From assembly GCA_903813345.2 (NCBI GenBank), contig CAIIXF020000087.1, forward strand, positions 1-32,164: a stretch of DNA of 32,164 nucleotides. Reading direction: 5' to 3'. Each line of letters starts with the position of its first letter. Positions within the stretch are counted from its first letter, which is position 1. Made by a program: the position numbers and the translations under genes. Shown here piece after piece: positions 10,751 to 21,520 of this stretch. The DNA comes from Owenia fusiformis (lineage: Eukaryota; Annelida; Polychaeta; Sabellida; Oweniidae). The notes under the pieces were generated by a model. It was not told where the DNA came from, searched no databases, and was given only the letters and a program-made list of their open reading frames with translations.

Positions 10751-12203
10751 ACCTTGCTCCTTTCTGTCGTATTAATAAAGCAAAAATAACATATCACGGT
10801 GGGATACGAACCACTCGCCTGGGATTTGGTTATTCACTAACACCATAGGCGTTCACCTATTCTGGATACAACTGACGAGTTGTATCTAAGTGGAGTCAAA
10901 AGCGAAGATCATTCTAAATTGACGCTCGGTATAAATATATGATACTTTTATCATCTAACACAGGTGAACGTTAGCCTCATGGCTAGCGTGTTTAGCTTCC
11001 ACTCTCTAGGTTAGTCGATCGAAACCCGTTCATGGCGAACTTTTTGATTTGCTTGCTGTCAACTTATAATAAGTAGGGCAAAATCCAGAAAAAGTAGATC
11101 AAAAATACTCCAATGGAGTATAAAATTGTCACCAGGATTCCGAAATGAGACGAATGTTAACTCGTTAAATCTCGGTAGATAAAGTAGGTCAGAAAATCCG
11201 GATTAATCCGAACTGATTCGGGAATCTTCGTCATAAGAAGTAGATCAAAAATCCAGAGAAGTAGATCAAAAATACTCCAATGGAGTATAAAATTGTCACC
11301 AGGATTCCGAAATGAGCCGAATGTAAACTCGTTAAATCTCGGTAGATGAAGTAGGTCAGAAAATCCGGATTAATCCGAACAAGGTTCGGGAATCTTCGTA
11401 ATAAGAAGTAGATTAAAAATACTCCCAATGGAGTATAAAATTGTCCCCAATATTCCGAAATACGACGAATCGAATCGGCAAACTTCGGTGAAATAATGAA
11501 GTGCATAAAAACCGAAATGATCCGATGAACGTTCGGATAAAATCGTGAACAGGTGTCAGGGGTTTCCCCTCATCTTTCCCCACATTGTTCTAAAAGCCTT
11601 ATATGGATTTATCACGTAACATTCAAAATGACGTTCCTATATGGTTCTATGGGTTCGAACACGTGACCAAATATACCAAATAAAAATTTTACCTTGACCA
11701 CTGGATGGGATTTCATAGAAAATATCCAAGAAAACCTATCCTCGTGATCCTTAAATCACTTAAATTCGATCATTTTATTTTCACCCCTTGATGGAATTTT
11801 ATGAAAGAAGTCATGAAAACACATCATCATGTAAGGGTTTTCACCTAAATTAGCTCGTTTTATCTTGAGCCTTCAATTGAATTTCTTGAAGAAATATTTT
11901 ATGAAAAAATATCATCATGTTATGATTTGTATTTAAATAAGACCGTTTCATCTAAATACTTGGATAATATTTCATAAAAAATGCACTTTAAAAGTTTTCA
12001 GAATTTGCCTTAATTTATCAATGTAATGAAAGTATAAGATTAACTCTCAAATAGCGTTCTATTTTAACCTTTTTATTGAAATCAATACAGGACTCGCTCT
12101 CTAAATATCCAATAAAAATTCAACCCTTGGATGTGATTTCGTTGGAAAAAAAATATGTCAAGTCCAGAATCAAATGATTTGTCCAGAACCTCTTAAGATC
12201 CTG
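10751..12203 (-). repeat. Right terminal inverted repeat (1453 bp)
   Basis: Reverse complement of the left arm, ending CTTAAGATCCTG. It holds three 147-bp-type units (GATTCCGAAATG landmarks at 11137, 11303 and 11451). One spacing is 166 bp because of an about 20-bp local duplication (AGTAGATCAAAAAT occurs twice near 11240-11275). The - strand frame at 11231-11506 is the mirror of the repeat-driven frame in the left arm and is not a gene. Confidence 0.9.
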
Positions 12204-12773
12204 TTAATAAGACAAATTGATAAATTGATGACTTGTTAAGTTTAGACAACCCAAAATTTAAAGACTTTGTTAGTGAGCTATATCCCACTGAGCTAGAATT
12301 GAGAAAGACTAATGAATCTGATATGAGTGCACCTTATCTTGATCTTCTTATTAACATTGAACGAGCGAGACAACAGTATGTATTGTAAATTATATGACAA
12401 AAGAGATGACTTTAATTTTGACATCGTTAATTTTCCACATTTGGATAGTAATATTCCACTAAACCGAGCATATGGGGTTTATGTATCCCAGCTTATTAGA
12501 TATAGCAGGGCGTGTTCCAAATATCTAGATTTCAAATCAAGACACCATATTTTAGTGATCAAGCTGTTGGGTCAAGGTTATACTTGTAAAAAACTTAAGA
12601 AATCCTTTCTGGGTTTTGCTGAAAAGTACAAGTTATTAATTTCGAAATTTCAAGTTTTACCACTTGAGATGCCGAAGGATGTAGGAATCATGGTATATAA
12701 ATTGGCAATGAACTCACAATTTTTCCACTTGGCACCTTTTGAGTTGGATCCCGGCTATGACATTAATGGTTGA
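12204..12773 (+). pseudogene. Reverse transcriptase fragment, 3' half, continuing the copy broken at 1777
   Basis: The first 9 bp are the target duplication. Translation then runs NKTN**IDDLLSLDNPKF, where intact relatives read FRYIDDVLSLNN; the Tyr of the catalytic YIDD is a TAA stop and the preceding Arg codon is TGA. It continues SELYPTELELRKT and SAPYLDLLINIE. A frameshift near 12355-12365 leads into KLYDKRDDFNFDIVNFPHL, then RAYGVYVSQLIRYSRAC and a C-terminal FAEKYKLLISKF. These blocks are characteristic of the same RT family as 1477-1777. No GIY-YIG endonuclease is visible downstream. The copy is dead. Confidence 0.85.
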
Positions 12774-13670
12774 GAAATAGGGATCGAAACCAGCCATAGT
12801 TTTCTCCTGATGACCATTGTGAATTGTTGTGTTTTATGGATTATGATGACGGCTCTGTGAACGGATGTTGACCATTTGAATTGCCTATACTTCGAGACTG
12901 GATTTTATCTATCCAACATCATTTGAGACTGAATACTCTATCTTTTATGAGTACTAATATCTACAACTGTTTTTGATGTTATGAGTATTGGCTATCAATT
13001 TTTTCAATTTTTCTTCAACATGTATTGTAATGACTTCAATATGAATGAAATGTCCCTTGGTGTTCTGGTCCTGGATTGTGATATTGGTTCTCGATTGGAG
13101 GGGGGGGGGGGGGGGGTGTTAGACATTGTTTCTTTTCACGGTAGATCATGGTTCTGGGATATATAGGGTCTACTCTTCGTATGACAGATTTACACTTACA
13201 GTTTGCTTTTTTCATTGGGTTTCTTTAGAGTTTTTAGTCACCCTTCAAAACAAATTATCAACACCACGCTAATCAATGGGGATTCGAAGTTTTGAAGTTA
13301 TGGAAACAAAGAATGACGAGCAATGACGACCCAAGGAAATAACTTGCAACTGCGCTTGAAGATGTAGAAAAGTACATTAAAGATTTGTAGCGAGATCAAT
13401 AGTGCAAAAATAGTTCATCCATGGAACGAAACGTGAAACTTTACAGATATCATCAGGACACCATTCTCTTTGATTTAAAAGACAGAGCCATTTTTGTGAT
13501 ACAACCGAAAATCGGCCGAAAATTGCAAATACCACCTCCCATCAAATCCTTTGGGAGGGAAGAATTTTTTGCTGAATTTTTTTGAATATGATCTAAATTC
13601 ATTTTTAGTATGTTAATTTCAGTGTTTATAAACAATTTTCAATATTGCATCAGTATTTCTCATGGATATT
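12774..13670. other. Retroelement 3' flank and unassigned sequence; 17-base G-run
   Basis: The first 250 bp or so after the RT stop may be the retroelement's 3' region. A run of 17 G lies at 13100-13116, inside a spurious open frame. No other gene or repeat is recognised. Confidence 0.5.
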
Positions 13671-13673
13671 CAT

Positions 13674-13895
13674 TGTTAAAGCCTGACCAAGGGCGACGCC
13701 CACTTTATCAACATGTCAGATATACTAGTTAATGAGTCTTCTATTATGAATACAATAATTACCTAATAAGGCTGAATAAAATTGATAAGATTAAGTTAGT
13801 AATTTATGTTAAGATGATAGATGCTGTAAGTAAGTCAATGCCACTGTTAAAGGCTTGTGAAAGGCCACACCCCCTTTTAGATATAAAGATATAAT
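13674..13895 (+). repeat. Dispersed module TTGTTAAAGNC...GGGCGACGCCCACTTT, two copies
   Basis: ATTGTTAAAGCC then GGGCGACGCCCACTTT at 13674-13715 recurs in altered form at 13846-13890 (CTGTTAAAGGC then GGCCACACCCCCTTTT), about 172 bp later. Two more copies lie on the opposite strand at about 23482-23530 and 23717-23770. GGGCGACGCCC is a near-palindromic GC-rich core in AT-rich surroundings. Confidence 0.6.
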
Positions 13896-14140
13896 ACTAT
13901 AATTCACATAATGATACATTATTTTGGCTTTTAATGAGAGTATTTTGACTAATTGATACAAGAATATCTTATTAAGTATCTTAACATAAGTTTAAATATC
14001 CTATCTTGTGCATTTAAGGACTTTAACACACTATTATCATTATCAATGAGTTAAGTGCCATGTCCATTACAATCCCCTTCACACAAACACAAGGCAGTAT
14101 ATGAAAGTTTGGCTTTAAAGTGTGCGCCAAAGTTTAAAAC

Positions 14141-14202
14141 TGCGCAGGCGCACCGCTCTCGCTAAACTATATAAAGAGATTACCAGGTACACGATTCAGA
14201 GG
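14141..14202 (+). promoter_or_regulatory. Candidate promoter: NRF-1-like site, TATA box, then a splice-donor-like site
   Basis: TGCGCAGGCGCA (14141-14152) matches the palindromic NRF-1 consensus except at the centre. TATATAAA follows at 14168-14175. About 27 bp after it lies CAGAG|GTAAGC (donor at 14202). Together they could be a core promoter and a short noncoding first exon of a + strand gene. No coding exon can be tied to it in the next 10 kb. TATA-like strings are common in AT-rich DNA, so the call rests mainly on the NRF-1-like palindrome. Confidence 0.35.
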
Positions 14203-14599
14203 TAAGCCAGGAAGGCGAACAATCTTCGTCTCGTGATGATTTCCCATATAATCGTAACCAGGGAAGTTTCACCATTGAAATTGAAAATTACTATTAGATA
14301 TACTTTGTAGATGTTATTTATCAAGCCATTTGGTGTTTGCATCAATCAAATGGCTCATTTTTAACATATAAAAAGTATTTGTGTTTTGTTTCCCAGGGAA
14401 TTGTATTGTATGTAGTACACACATAAAGAGTGTACATTATACAGTACTTGAATAGCCTGGTTTACATAATATTGAGGGGCATGCTGATTTCATGCACACG
14501 AGTACATGAATGAAGGCCTAATATTGATATACGATATACGTACGTGTAGCTTGCATACCTAAATAAAAAATAAACTCTTCTAATCCCCTAATGTAAACA

Positions 14600-15716
14600 C
14601 GGCGGTATACGTAGCCCGATTTATCGGGGACTTTAAAGCACTTGCATCTTTTTGTTGAGCATTGTTGTTTGCAGCTGCATTTTACTAGCATTTGGCATGC
14701 ATCTGACGCTTGGGGCAATGTTTTCTACACTGGCACCTAAATCATTTTCCCAGCCTTTGTGGTAATGGATTCCCAACCCAATTGTGAGGGTGGGGGAGGA
14801 TTGACATAGGTATAATGTTCTGGCCTCACAAATATACTGCCTGGAATAGAACATGTTTGATATGCTGTTGAAATGCATGCAGCTTATGTTGGTGGAATGT
14901 TCTCAATTTTAGTTGTTTTCTTTGTGAACATTTCTTGTCTTGCAGCATTTACAGAAGTTATCTCTATTGTAAAAAATCACAACAAAAAGTTTAATAATTG
15001 GCATAACTTTGGCTAACCTATTTGGATCTTCAGCCAAAGTTTTAAATGAATTTGTCAACTCGGATAAGTAATCTAATGTTTCCAAGCTGTTGTTTTTAAT
15101 TTACCATGGAATCCAGATGTAGTGTCTGAACCAGTGGGGGCATGAAATACGGGGAGACACATAGCCAACAAAGCAGACACAAAGCTATCCATTTTTGAAC
15201 TTTGCGTGCTGATGATATACTGACTGCCAGACAGACAATATCAGTCTACTGTTCCAATCATCAATGTATTGTACCCAGACTTTACTGCATGGTGGATGTG
15301 CTTATTCATGTGTTGATGGGGAAATGTCTTGAATGGGCATTGGGGGATATGATAATACATCTTACAATACATTGTTTACATCATCTCTTAATAGATTCCA
15401 GTTTGATGATAACATTGCATCTACCTTTGGGCACTGAACTAGTTGTTTTAATTGTTCTATTTTGAGATAAAGAAGGTGGAAAGGATTGGTTTTCATGTTT
15501 GAAGAACTCCTCGAGATGACTCTCTCTATTCTGACATGCAATGAACAGTCTTGAAAAGAGAGCACAAACATTTTTCAATGCTGATTCCTTGGTAACCTTT
15601 GTTTTATGTTCCTTGAATATTAGAAAATTGTTTCTTTTTATATAGATCGTGTCTGTTATTTCTTTAGATCTGTCATTCAATTTTTCTTTAGTGTACAATC
15701 TGTACTGATCCTGCAC
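14600..15716 (-). pseudogene. Decayed C-terminal part of an uncharacterised multi-copy animal protein with Cys-rich tail
   Basis: On the - strand, 15716-15450 reads DQYRLYTKEKLNDR, ITDTI-KRNNFLIF, LKNVCALFSRLFIACQNRES, EEFFKHENQSFPPSLS. This order (QY..F...R, LFSRLYIACQTRDG.LDEFFKHENQ..PPSLS) is one I know from a large, unnamed family in marine invertebrates. Further on, about 15320-15244 gives AVKSGYNTLMIGTVD, like AAKSGY.KVMIRTVDTDVVVLAV. The tail at about 14715-14620 gives LVKCSCKQQCSTKRCKCF, the family's Cys-rich end. Frames change between blocks and stops occur, so this is a pseudogene. Its biochemical function is not known to me. The N-terminal side is probably the fragment at 23.0-23.4 kb. 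Confidence 0.65.
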
Positions 15717-15719
15717 TTT

Positions 15720-17301
15720 TCATAGACTGATATCAGAGGGTAGATTTCCCAAAGATGACCACTGTTGTTTTATGATTATTCCCTCCAAGTTTGGATCAAG
15801 TAACTTAAATAGTATTACCGTCATTTGAAATGATGATGTTGAACTGATGTTAAACTGATATAAACGCCATCTCCACGATTTCAAATTTTACTTTGTGCAT
15901 GGGCAGCCCTGAGAGAGCACGTGCTCATTATCATAACCTGCAATTTGATCGGACATCGTATATATAATGATGGGCGTGATTTGAATAAATTATGTTCATG
16001 AGCATACGAATGAATGATAGTTTTATGGGAGCTACTTACTTGAAGTCTCCAGGAAGTACACTATATAAAATAGAGAATATTGCTTGGTTATAAGAAGTGT
16101 CTATTTGTAAGAATCTCTTGTAATCAGCAGTAATCAGCAAAAATACTCAGCACATATAAACAGAGACATTACAGAGACAATACTCGCTGCATATATGGAA
16201 CACTCTGTATATTCAGGTATTGCTCCTCTTTATTTGTAGAACAGCGCATATAAGCACTGATTATATGTGAAGTTAAGAATACTCAAATATATGCAAACGC
16301 AATACTCTGTAAGTGTGCAATATAGTCACACATTATTATTGCTTCTTTCTGACTATATTAAGCTATTTCTAAGTTACACTGCTCATTTTATAACTGAGCA
16401 TACAAATAAAAAACAGACTATTTATGCGTATTTTTCTTTTAAGCATGATAAAACAATACAACAAAATAATGTAAGAATCGTCCGTAGTTCTTAATGAATA
16501 TGACTTTACCTGTGTTTAACAAGCAACTGGATGGATTTTGAAATGATCTATTTTACTATAATTATGATTTTGGACACCTTTAAAGTCGCGCCAGAAAAGA
16601 GAGATCTTCCTTGTAGTTATCAAAAGTTGTGCAAACACGTGTTTTGTATGGATATCGCCCCCCCCCCCCCGACGGAAAGCTGGCTACACCGCTGAACTTG
16701 TTATCTCTACTTTCAGGGTCAATGCAACCTTATTCTTCCCGAGAAGGTATTATTATTTAACATTGACAAACTGTTAACACCGTTTGTATTAAATCTTGGA
16801 TTATGCATGGGAATTCAAGTTTTTACTTTTTCAAATCGCCGCTTTGATTGTTTCCAATTCCTCATGATCAAAGCAAATGGAAGTCTAGACTATTTTGGTC
16901 ATGTTTTCGATTTTAATTATAATCCACACATCAATTCAGAATCATAAAATATAAATCACTGGAGCAACGTCCAACAGCTTTTAATCCGCTTAATAAGTTA
17001 AAACACATTAAGTTAAGTTAAACACATTCTTGCCTTTGAATTAAAGTCCATGTTAAATTCTTCCCGGTAAAGTCGGTATTTAAAAAAAATTATAACAGGT
17101 AATGGAATCGAAAAAAGATTTCATAGTGTTTATGTTTCAATCAGTGTTGATTTCATTGTCTTATATAACTCATTTACATGAGTTTTCTATTCCCGATGCT
17201 TGGTCATAGTTTGCCCGGATAGTTTGTTCATAATAAATTGATTTAAGTTTAAATAGAAAATAAAGATAGTATTCTTATTTGAATTTTACAAACTGGGTAT
17301 C
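15720..17301. other. No gene; motif clusters only
   Basis: Contains an E-box palindrome AGCACGTGCT (15916-15925), a TATA-like TATATAAAA (16062-16070) and, from about 16110 to 16320, many near-copies of ATATGCA / ATACTCAG / TATTCAG shared with 20950-21420. A run of 13 C lies at 16658-16670, followed by GACGGAAAGCTGGC. A similar C-run plus GGCGAAAGCTGGC occurs at 17923-17950, suggesting a shared repeat end. Confidence 0.45.
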
Positions 17302-17317
17302 AAAAAGCCGGCTTTTT
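17302..17317. other. 16-bp perfect palindrome AAAAAGCCGGCTTTTT
   Basis: A perfect dyad, with a related half (CTGGCTTTTTTAATCC) about 30 bp downstream. It could form a cruciform or bind a homodimeric factor, but it may also be a transposon relic. Confidence 0.5.
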
Positions 17318-17559
17318 AACTTCAGTTTGAAACTGGCTTTTTTAATCCTGCTTTTTCAGAACTATAGATTGTAAATGCGGTTGCCTTTGTGTACTTTTTT
17401 ATGTTACGGTGCAGTTTTGTGAATCAAAATATCATTTTTTAATAATTTGATAATATGAGAAGGAAGAGAAAAAACCCGGGAATCAACAGTTATACAGGCT
17501 ACATTCCGTCTCATTATCTATGTCATGATCATTACATGTATAACATAATTCCCATACCT

Positions 17560-17795
17560 GTTTACGGCTGGGTGTAGGTTCGCATGGGCGTAGCCAAGGC
17601 AAGGGGAACATGTGCGCTTGCATTCCCCACCCTCTCAAAAAGAAAAAGCATTTTTGCAAAATATGAAAAAACATTGACATTAACATCCAGAAATTCCGGG
17701 GATAAACGCCGTTCCGGGCCTCGCTTCGTTCGCATTGATGCAAACCCAAGAAATCTCACCCCCTGAACAATTGCTGACTCTGCCCCTGGTTCAAA
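17560..17795. repeat. Possible dispersed repeat (CATGGGCGTAGCC...)
   Basis: The block runs from CGCATGGGCGTAGCCAAGGC to TGACTCTGCCCCTGG, is richer in GC than its surroundings and is open in several frames on both strands at once. This suggests a repeat rather than coding. CATGGGCGTAGCC-type starts are common at the edges of dispersed elements in invertebrate genomes. There is no second copy in the window to prove it. Confidence 0.35.
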
Positions 17796-17922
17796 TAGTG
17801 CTTATAAAGTTAGCCATTTTGTGAAATCAAATGAGATAACCTTGACACTAAAATATATTCTATATGATCTTTGCATGAAATATCAATTGCGTTTAATATG
17901 AACTTTTTTGAAAGTACGTGAG

Positions 17923-17950
17923 CCCCCCTCCCCCCCCCAGGCGAAAGCTG
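17923..17950. repeat. C-run with AGGCGAAAGCTGGC flank
   Basis: CCCCCCTCCCCCCCCC followed by AGGCGAAAGCTGGC pairs with the 16658 C-run followed by GACGGAAAGCTGGC in the same orientation. This is likely the same repeat terminus. Confidence 0.45.
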
Positions 17951-20035
17951 GCACGAGCCTGTAATATGATGAATTGCCACAGTCTTCTCAATCGTGTAAT
18001 AAGATATTCGGGGACATACATTATTCAGGTGACTTTACTGAGTTAAACTTGCAAACAATATATTCCACAATACATGTTTTCTGTTATGCATTTTATCAGA
18101 GATAGCCTTGTTTCTATTTCGAATTGGGTCTTGCTTTGTTTCTCATTTCCAAATATATTCACGAAATTTGAAAGATTCGGTATGCTCAGTTGATAATTTG
18201 ATAATAAAGATAAAGAAATGAGCACATTTATTGCAACTGTTTCATTTGACAGATCAATTAATAAGTTTTGTGCATGGTAGAGCAAACTTACAAAAAATAC
18301 CTTTTGACATGCCAGAGCAATATACAAAACTTTTATCCCTTATTATTTAATTCTTGCAAATGAGTTAAGTTCTCACTTATATTAATCCGTTTGTTATAGT
18401 TATTATATGGATTAATTTCTACAGCCGGTGGTTCATATTTCCGCATAAAATTATTTTGCAAGGTAAGTTTACATGTATGTAATGATTGTATAGTCCCCGT
18501 GCTACATAGTATATTAAATTTATGTTAAATTCAGAAATTTACCAATTATCTCTGAAGGAATACAAAAGGTAGTTCAACATTTGTAGGAATATAACAAGGT
18601 GGGCATGGATACCACGGGGGGACTTAGCTAGATTATTATCAGATGTTTGTATTGTTCACCTCTAAGGATGTTATTTTAGCAAGTAATGCAATCAGACGGC
18701 TTGTGTTCAATGGTGTTACTTATAATTAGTGCTGGGATGATTTTTAAATCCATGGGAAAGTAATACCTGAGATCAAGGCATTTGTTGAAATAAAATATTG
18801 AGATTTTTAATACCAATAACCCTTTCAATAATTACATCTAGCTTATTTGATGTGAGTTTTATCTACCGCTTCTTCTAGCATCTGGGTTCCTAGTAAATTA
18901 TGATATAAAGTAAATAAGGTTTTTGACCTGTAATACGTAATGTACGTGTACTTATTCAAAATCTTTATCCCCGATCAAAGCTTTAATGATCGCAAAATAA
19001 TAAACAAATGTATCAAAATATTGAAAACTCAATATTACATGTCAAATGACAGCTATTATTATGTGAAAATGTGAGTAAGATACAATCACTACATCTGCAA
19101 ACAAATACATGTATGCAATATATGCGAGATCGCATTTAAACTTGATTGATTTAAATTGATTGAATGTCTGAAAAAGAGCTTTAATGATGTTTTGTTTAAA
19201 TCATGGTAAATGGCTTTCGAAACATTTGATTGCAACACATATTTCAGTTTGGAACAAAATACTCAACCGGGCCGATGAATCGCAGCAAATGTGACCTAGG
19301 CATTAGCGAGGAAATACATTTGACCCAATAATCTCTTGCTGAATCCCTATATAGATAAGATATAGATCAAGGCCTACACAAATATTAAATAAGGGTTCCA
19401 ACAAAAACTTTATCAGTAATCTTAACAACTTAATAAGCCATCTATCTGATTAAATTATGTCTATCAATTTCTTGATTGCAGAATATTAAAGAGATATTAT
19501 GTCGGGAGGGGGTCCAAGATTAATACAATTCTTAAATCACCAGAATGTCATTCAGATTTAATCCTATGAATAAGCTTATTATTTGAAATTAAAACTGAAT
19601 ACATAAAAAGTGAATTATTAGTTTGTATTTTGAATGCCAAGAATGAAAAGGTAATTGTATACAAATCACGAATACCATTCAAAACCATTACTGGTGTCAA
19701 CTATCAAGGTGTTTCTCCAAACATCCGGCCACTATTGTGCAATTGTGTCAGGTAATTAGCACTGTTTATGTTTAGATTACTTATTAGAGATGTCAAATCA
19801 TGGGTTCATCAATACAGCATTATGCTTGTTCAATATAGCAGCAAAATGTTGCAGAATTTAGTCTTTCATGTTTTAACAATATCTATTGTTATTGAATAAC
19901 TGAAGATGAGGGGAGGGTGGATATTGAGCAAGCTGCATGTCTCCGAGCAATGATGTACAAGTAATAATGGTACGTGACACGCACAAAGGTGGTTGACATT
20001 TTGCCTTGCTTTGCTTGCTCTACGAGTAGTCAATA
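17951..20035. other. No gene recognised
   Basis: AT-rich sequence throughout. The - strand frame at 18043-18327 is Leu/Ile/Ser-rich with no domain. No repeats with partners in the window were found. Confidence 0.4.
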
Positions 20036-20057
20036 AATATAAAGCCATACGGTGAGA

Positions 20058-20133
20058 ATGTCTACACATTGGCGCAATTTAGCCAGACAGTCGTCTGCTC
20101 CACGCCAGACCCAGGAACACGACGAAGCCTCTC
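20058..20133 (+). CDS. Candidate first coding exon with a strong GTAAGTG donor
   Basis: ATG at 20058 has A at -3. The reading MSTHWRNLARQSSAPRQTQE and five more residues stay open to CTC|GTAAGTG (donor at 20134), leaving phase 1. The 75 bp are clearly richer in GC than the flanks, as real exons in AT-rich genomes often are. AATATAAAG at about 20037 is TATA-like but too close for this ATG to be downstream of its start site. No domain is visible in the peptide and no partner exon is proven. It may be noise. Confidence 0.27.
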
Positions 20134-20949
20134 GTAAGTGAAAGTTTAGCTTGCTTTTTATTTCTCTTTTTATTTCTCTTAATGGATAGATGATTGAGTT
20201 TTGATATAAGTAGGTTCGATGAATAAAAAACACAATAAAGACACTTGGCAAATTGTTGTAAATATAAGACTTGGCATTGATAATTTAATGATAATTTAAT
20301 TAATTGATTGTCTTGGAAGGTCCATTATACTGTATGGCTGAACAGTATGCTATAAACTGGTGTCTTTGTATCATTGATTAAAATACACAGTAGTGTCTAT
20401 GTACTTTCAGAGCAGTGTCTCCAGAGCAGGGTATCTGTGTGCAGTGACAGATTTCTCGCAAAATAGAAATCATGTGATAGCTGAATTTACATAGATATTG
20501 AGAAACTTGTAGAGTTTCAATGGGGAAAGCAGAATTCGGTATCGTACGAGAATTTTCTACCGGAAGACAGGCTATATCTAACTACAAAAACACAGTTTTC
20601 AAAATCGAGCAATATGCAAACATCGCACCATTTTAAAGATAGAAATATAATGTTACATCATGTACAATGTAATGTAAATATATTTGTTTAGCAGTATACA
20701 GGTTTGGCCAAAACATAATAATCCTATTTATATCCATCAAAATGTTTCATCATATTTTTTAGTATTGAACATCATATCCTTGTTTTTGAAAATGATTTTC
20801 GTTTCCCGATGTATTTAAGAAATTTAAAATAAATAATAAAAACGTAAGAGCTGTTTGTGTGCAATTTTTTGTGTTAAAGTGTATATTCAGTTTTAACTCC
20901 CGTTTATGCCTGGGTCGATGCCCAATTCACAAAACAGCGTCTACCAGTC

Positions 20950-21420
20950 CTCCTAAATAAGCAAAAATATGCATATCTTGTGCTGCATATGATCTTAAAG
21001 GAATGCCAAATATACCGATCTTGACTTCATATATGCTAATGTAGTTAGTTTATATTCTCGTACATGTCTCAATATAATCACATGCTGCATATCACTTATC
21101 TCAAAATATGCAGGAATACTCATGAAAAATGGCATATATGCAGATCATATGCAAATATTACCAGTGTCAATTTCTATATATATCTAGTATACTCAACTGA
21201 TTATATTTGTCTATCCCAAATAAGCAGGTATATGCAGTTTCTGCGCTGCATATAATCACAAGTAAACAGCAAATATGCAAAGTATGTCTGAATATAAGCA
21301 AATATACTCAGTGACAGTACCCGTATATTCAGTCAGTATTCTCTGTGGATGTTTGTTATATGCAGCTGCATATATTTGTGTTCCATATATGCAGTTATTG
21401 TCTGCGTTCTGTCAGTGATG
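20950..21420. repeat. Degenerate ATATGCA(A/G) motif cluster
   Basis: ATATGCA, TGCATAT, ATGCAG and ATACTCAG variants occur more than fifteen times, including octamer-like ATGCAAAT and the palindrome ATATGCAGCTGCATAT (about 21358-21373). The same vocabulary appears at 16110-16320. It looks like a worn dispersed repeat rather than a simple microsatellite. Confidence 0.5.
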
Positions 21421-21520
21421 ATTACTGTTTATAACATGCAATTCGAAGCAAATAAACACCAGAATTGCTCGTTATTTGCAAGCAATATTCGTTTTTTTAT
21501 ACAGTGGTATTTCCCATCTA

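Larger units (their letters stand above)
1778..12203. mobile_element. 10.4-kb foldback-type transposon with about 1.43-kb terminal inverted repeats
   Basis: The two ends are near-identical inverted copies beginning CAGGATCTTAAGAGG. The flanks are the two halves of one retroelement RT reading frame, so the whole 10,426 bp behaves as one insertion. The arms are made of smaller tandem repeats, as in Drosophila FB elements and the P-related Galileo. The 9-bp target duplication fits FB or Mutator-like elements, while Galileo makes 7 bp. I find no transposase, integrase, polymerase or capsid-like coding in the core, so this copy looks non-autonomous. The core is a mosaic of noncoding sequence with nested smaller elements. 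The superfamily remains undecided. Confidence 0.8.

Noticed and set aside
1778-12203. Polinton/Maverick or virus-derived element
   Set aside because: Size and arm length could suggest it, but Polintons have 6-bp target duplications and encode polymerase, integrase and capsid genes. None is visible here.
15202-15465. 87-codon open frame on the + strand
   Set aside because: It is the antisense of the - strand pseudogene; the recognisable motifs are on the other strand.
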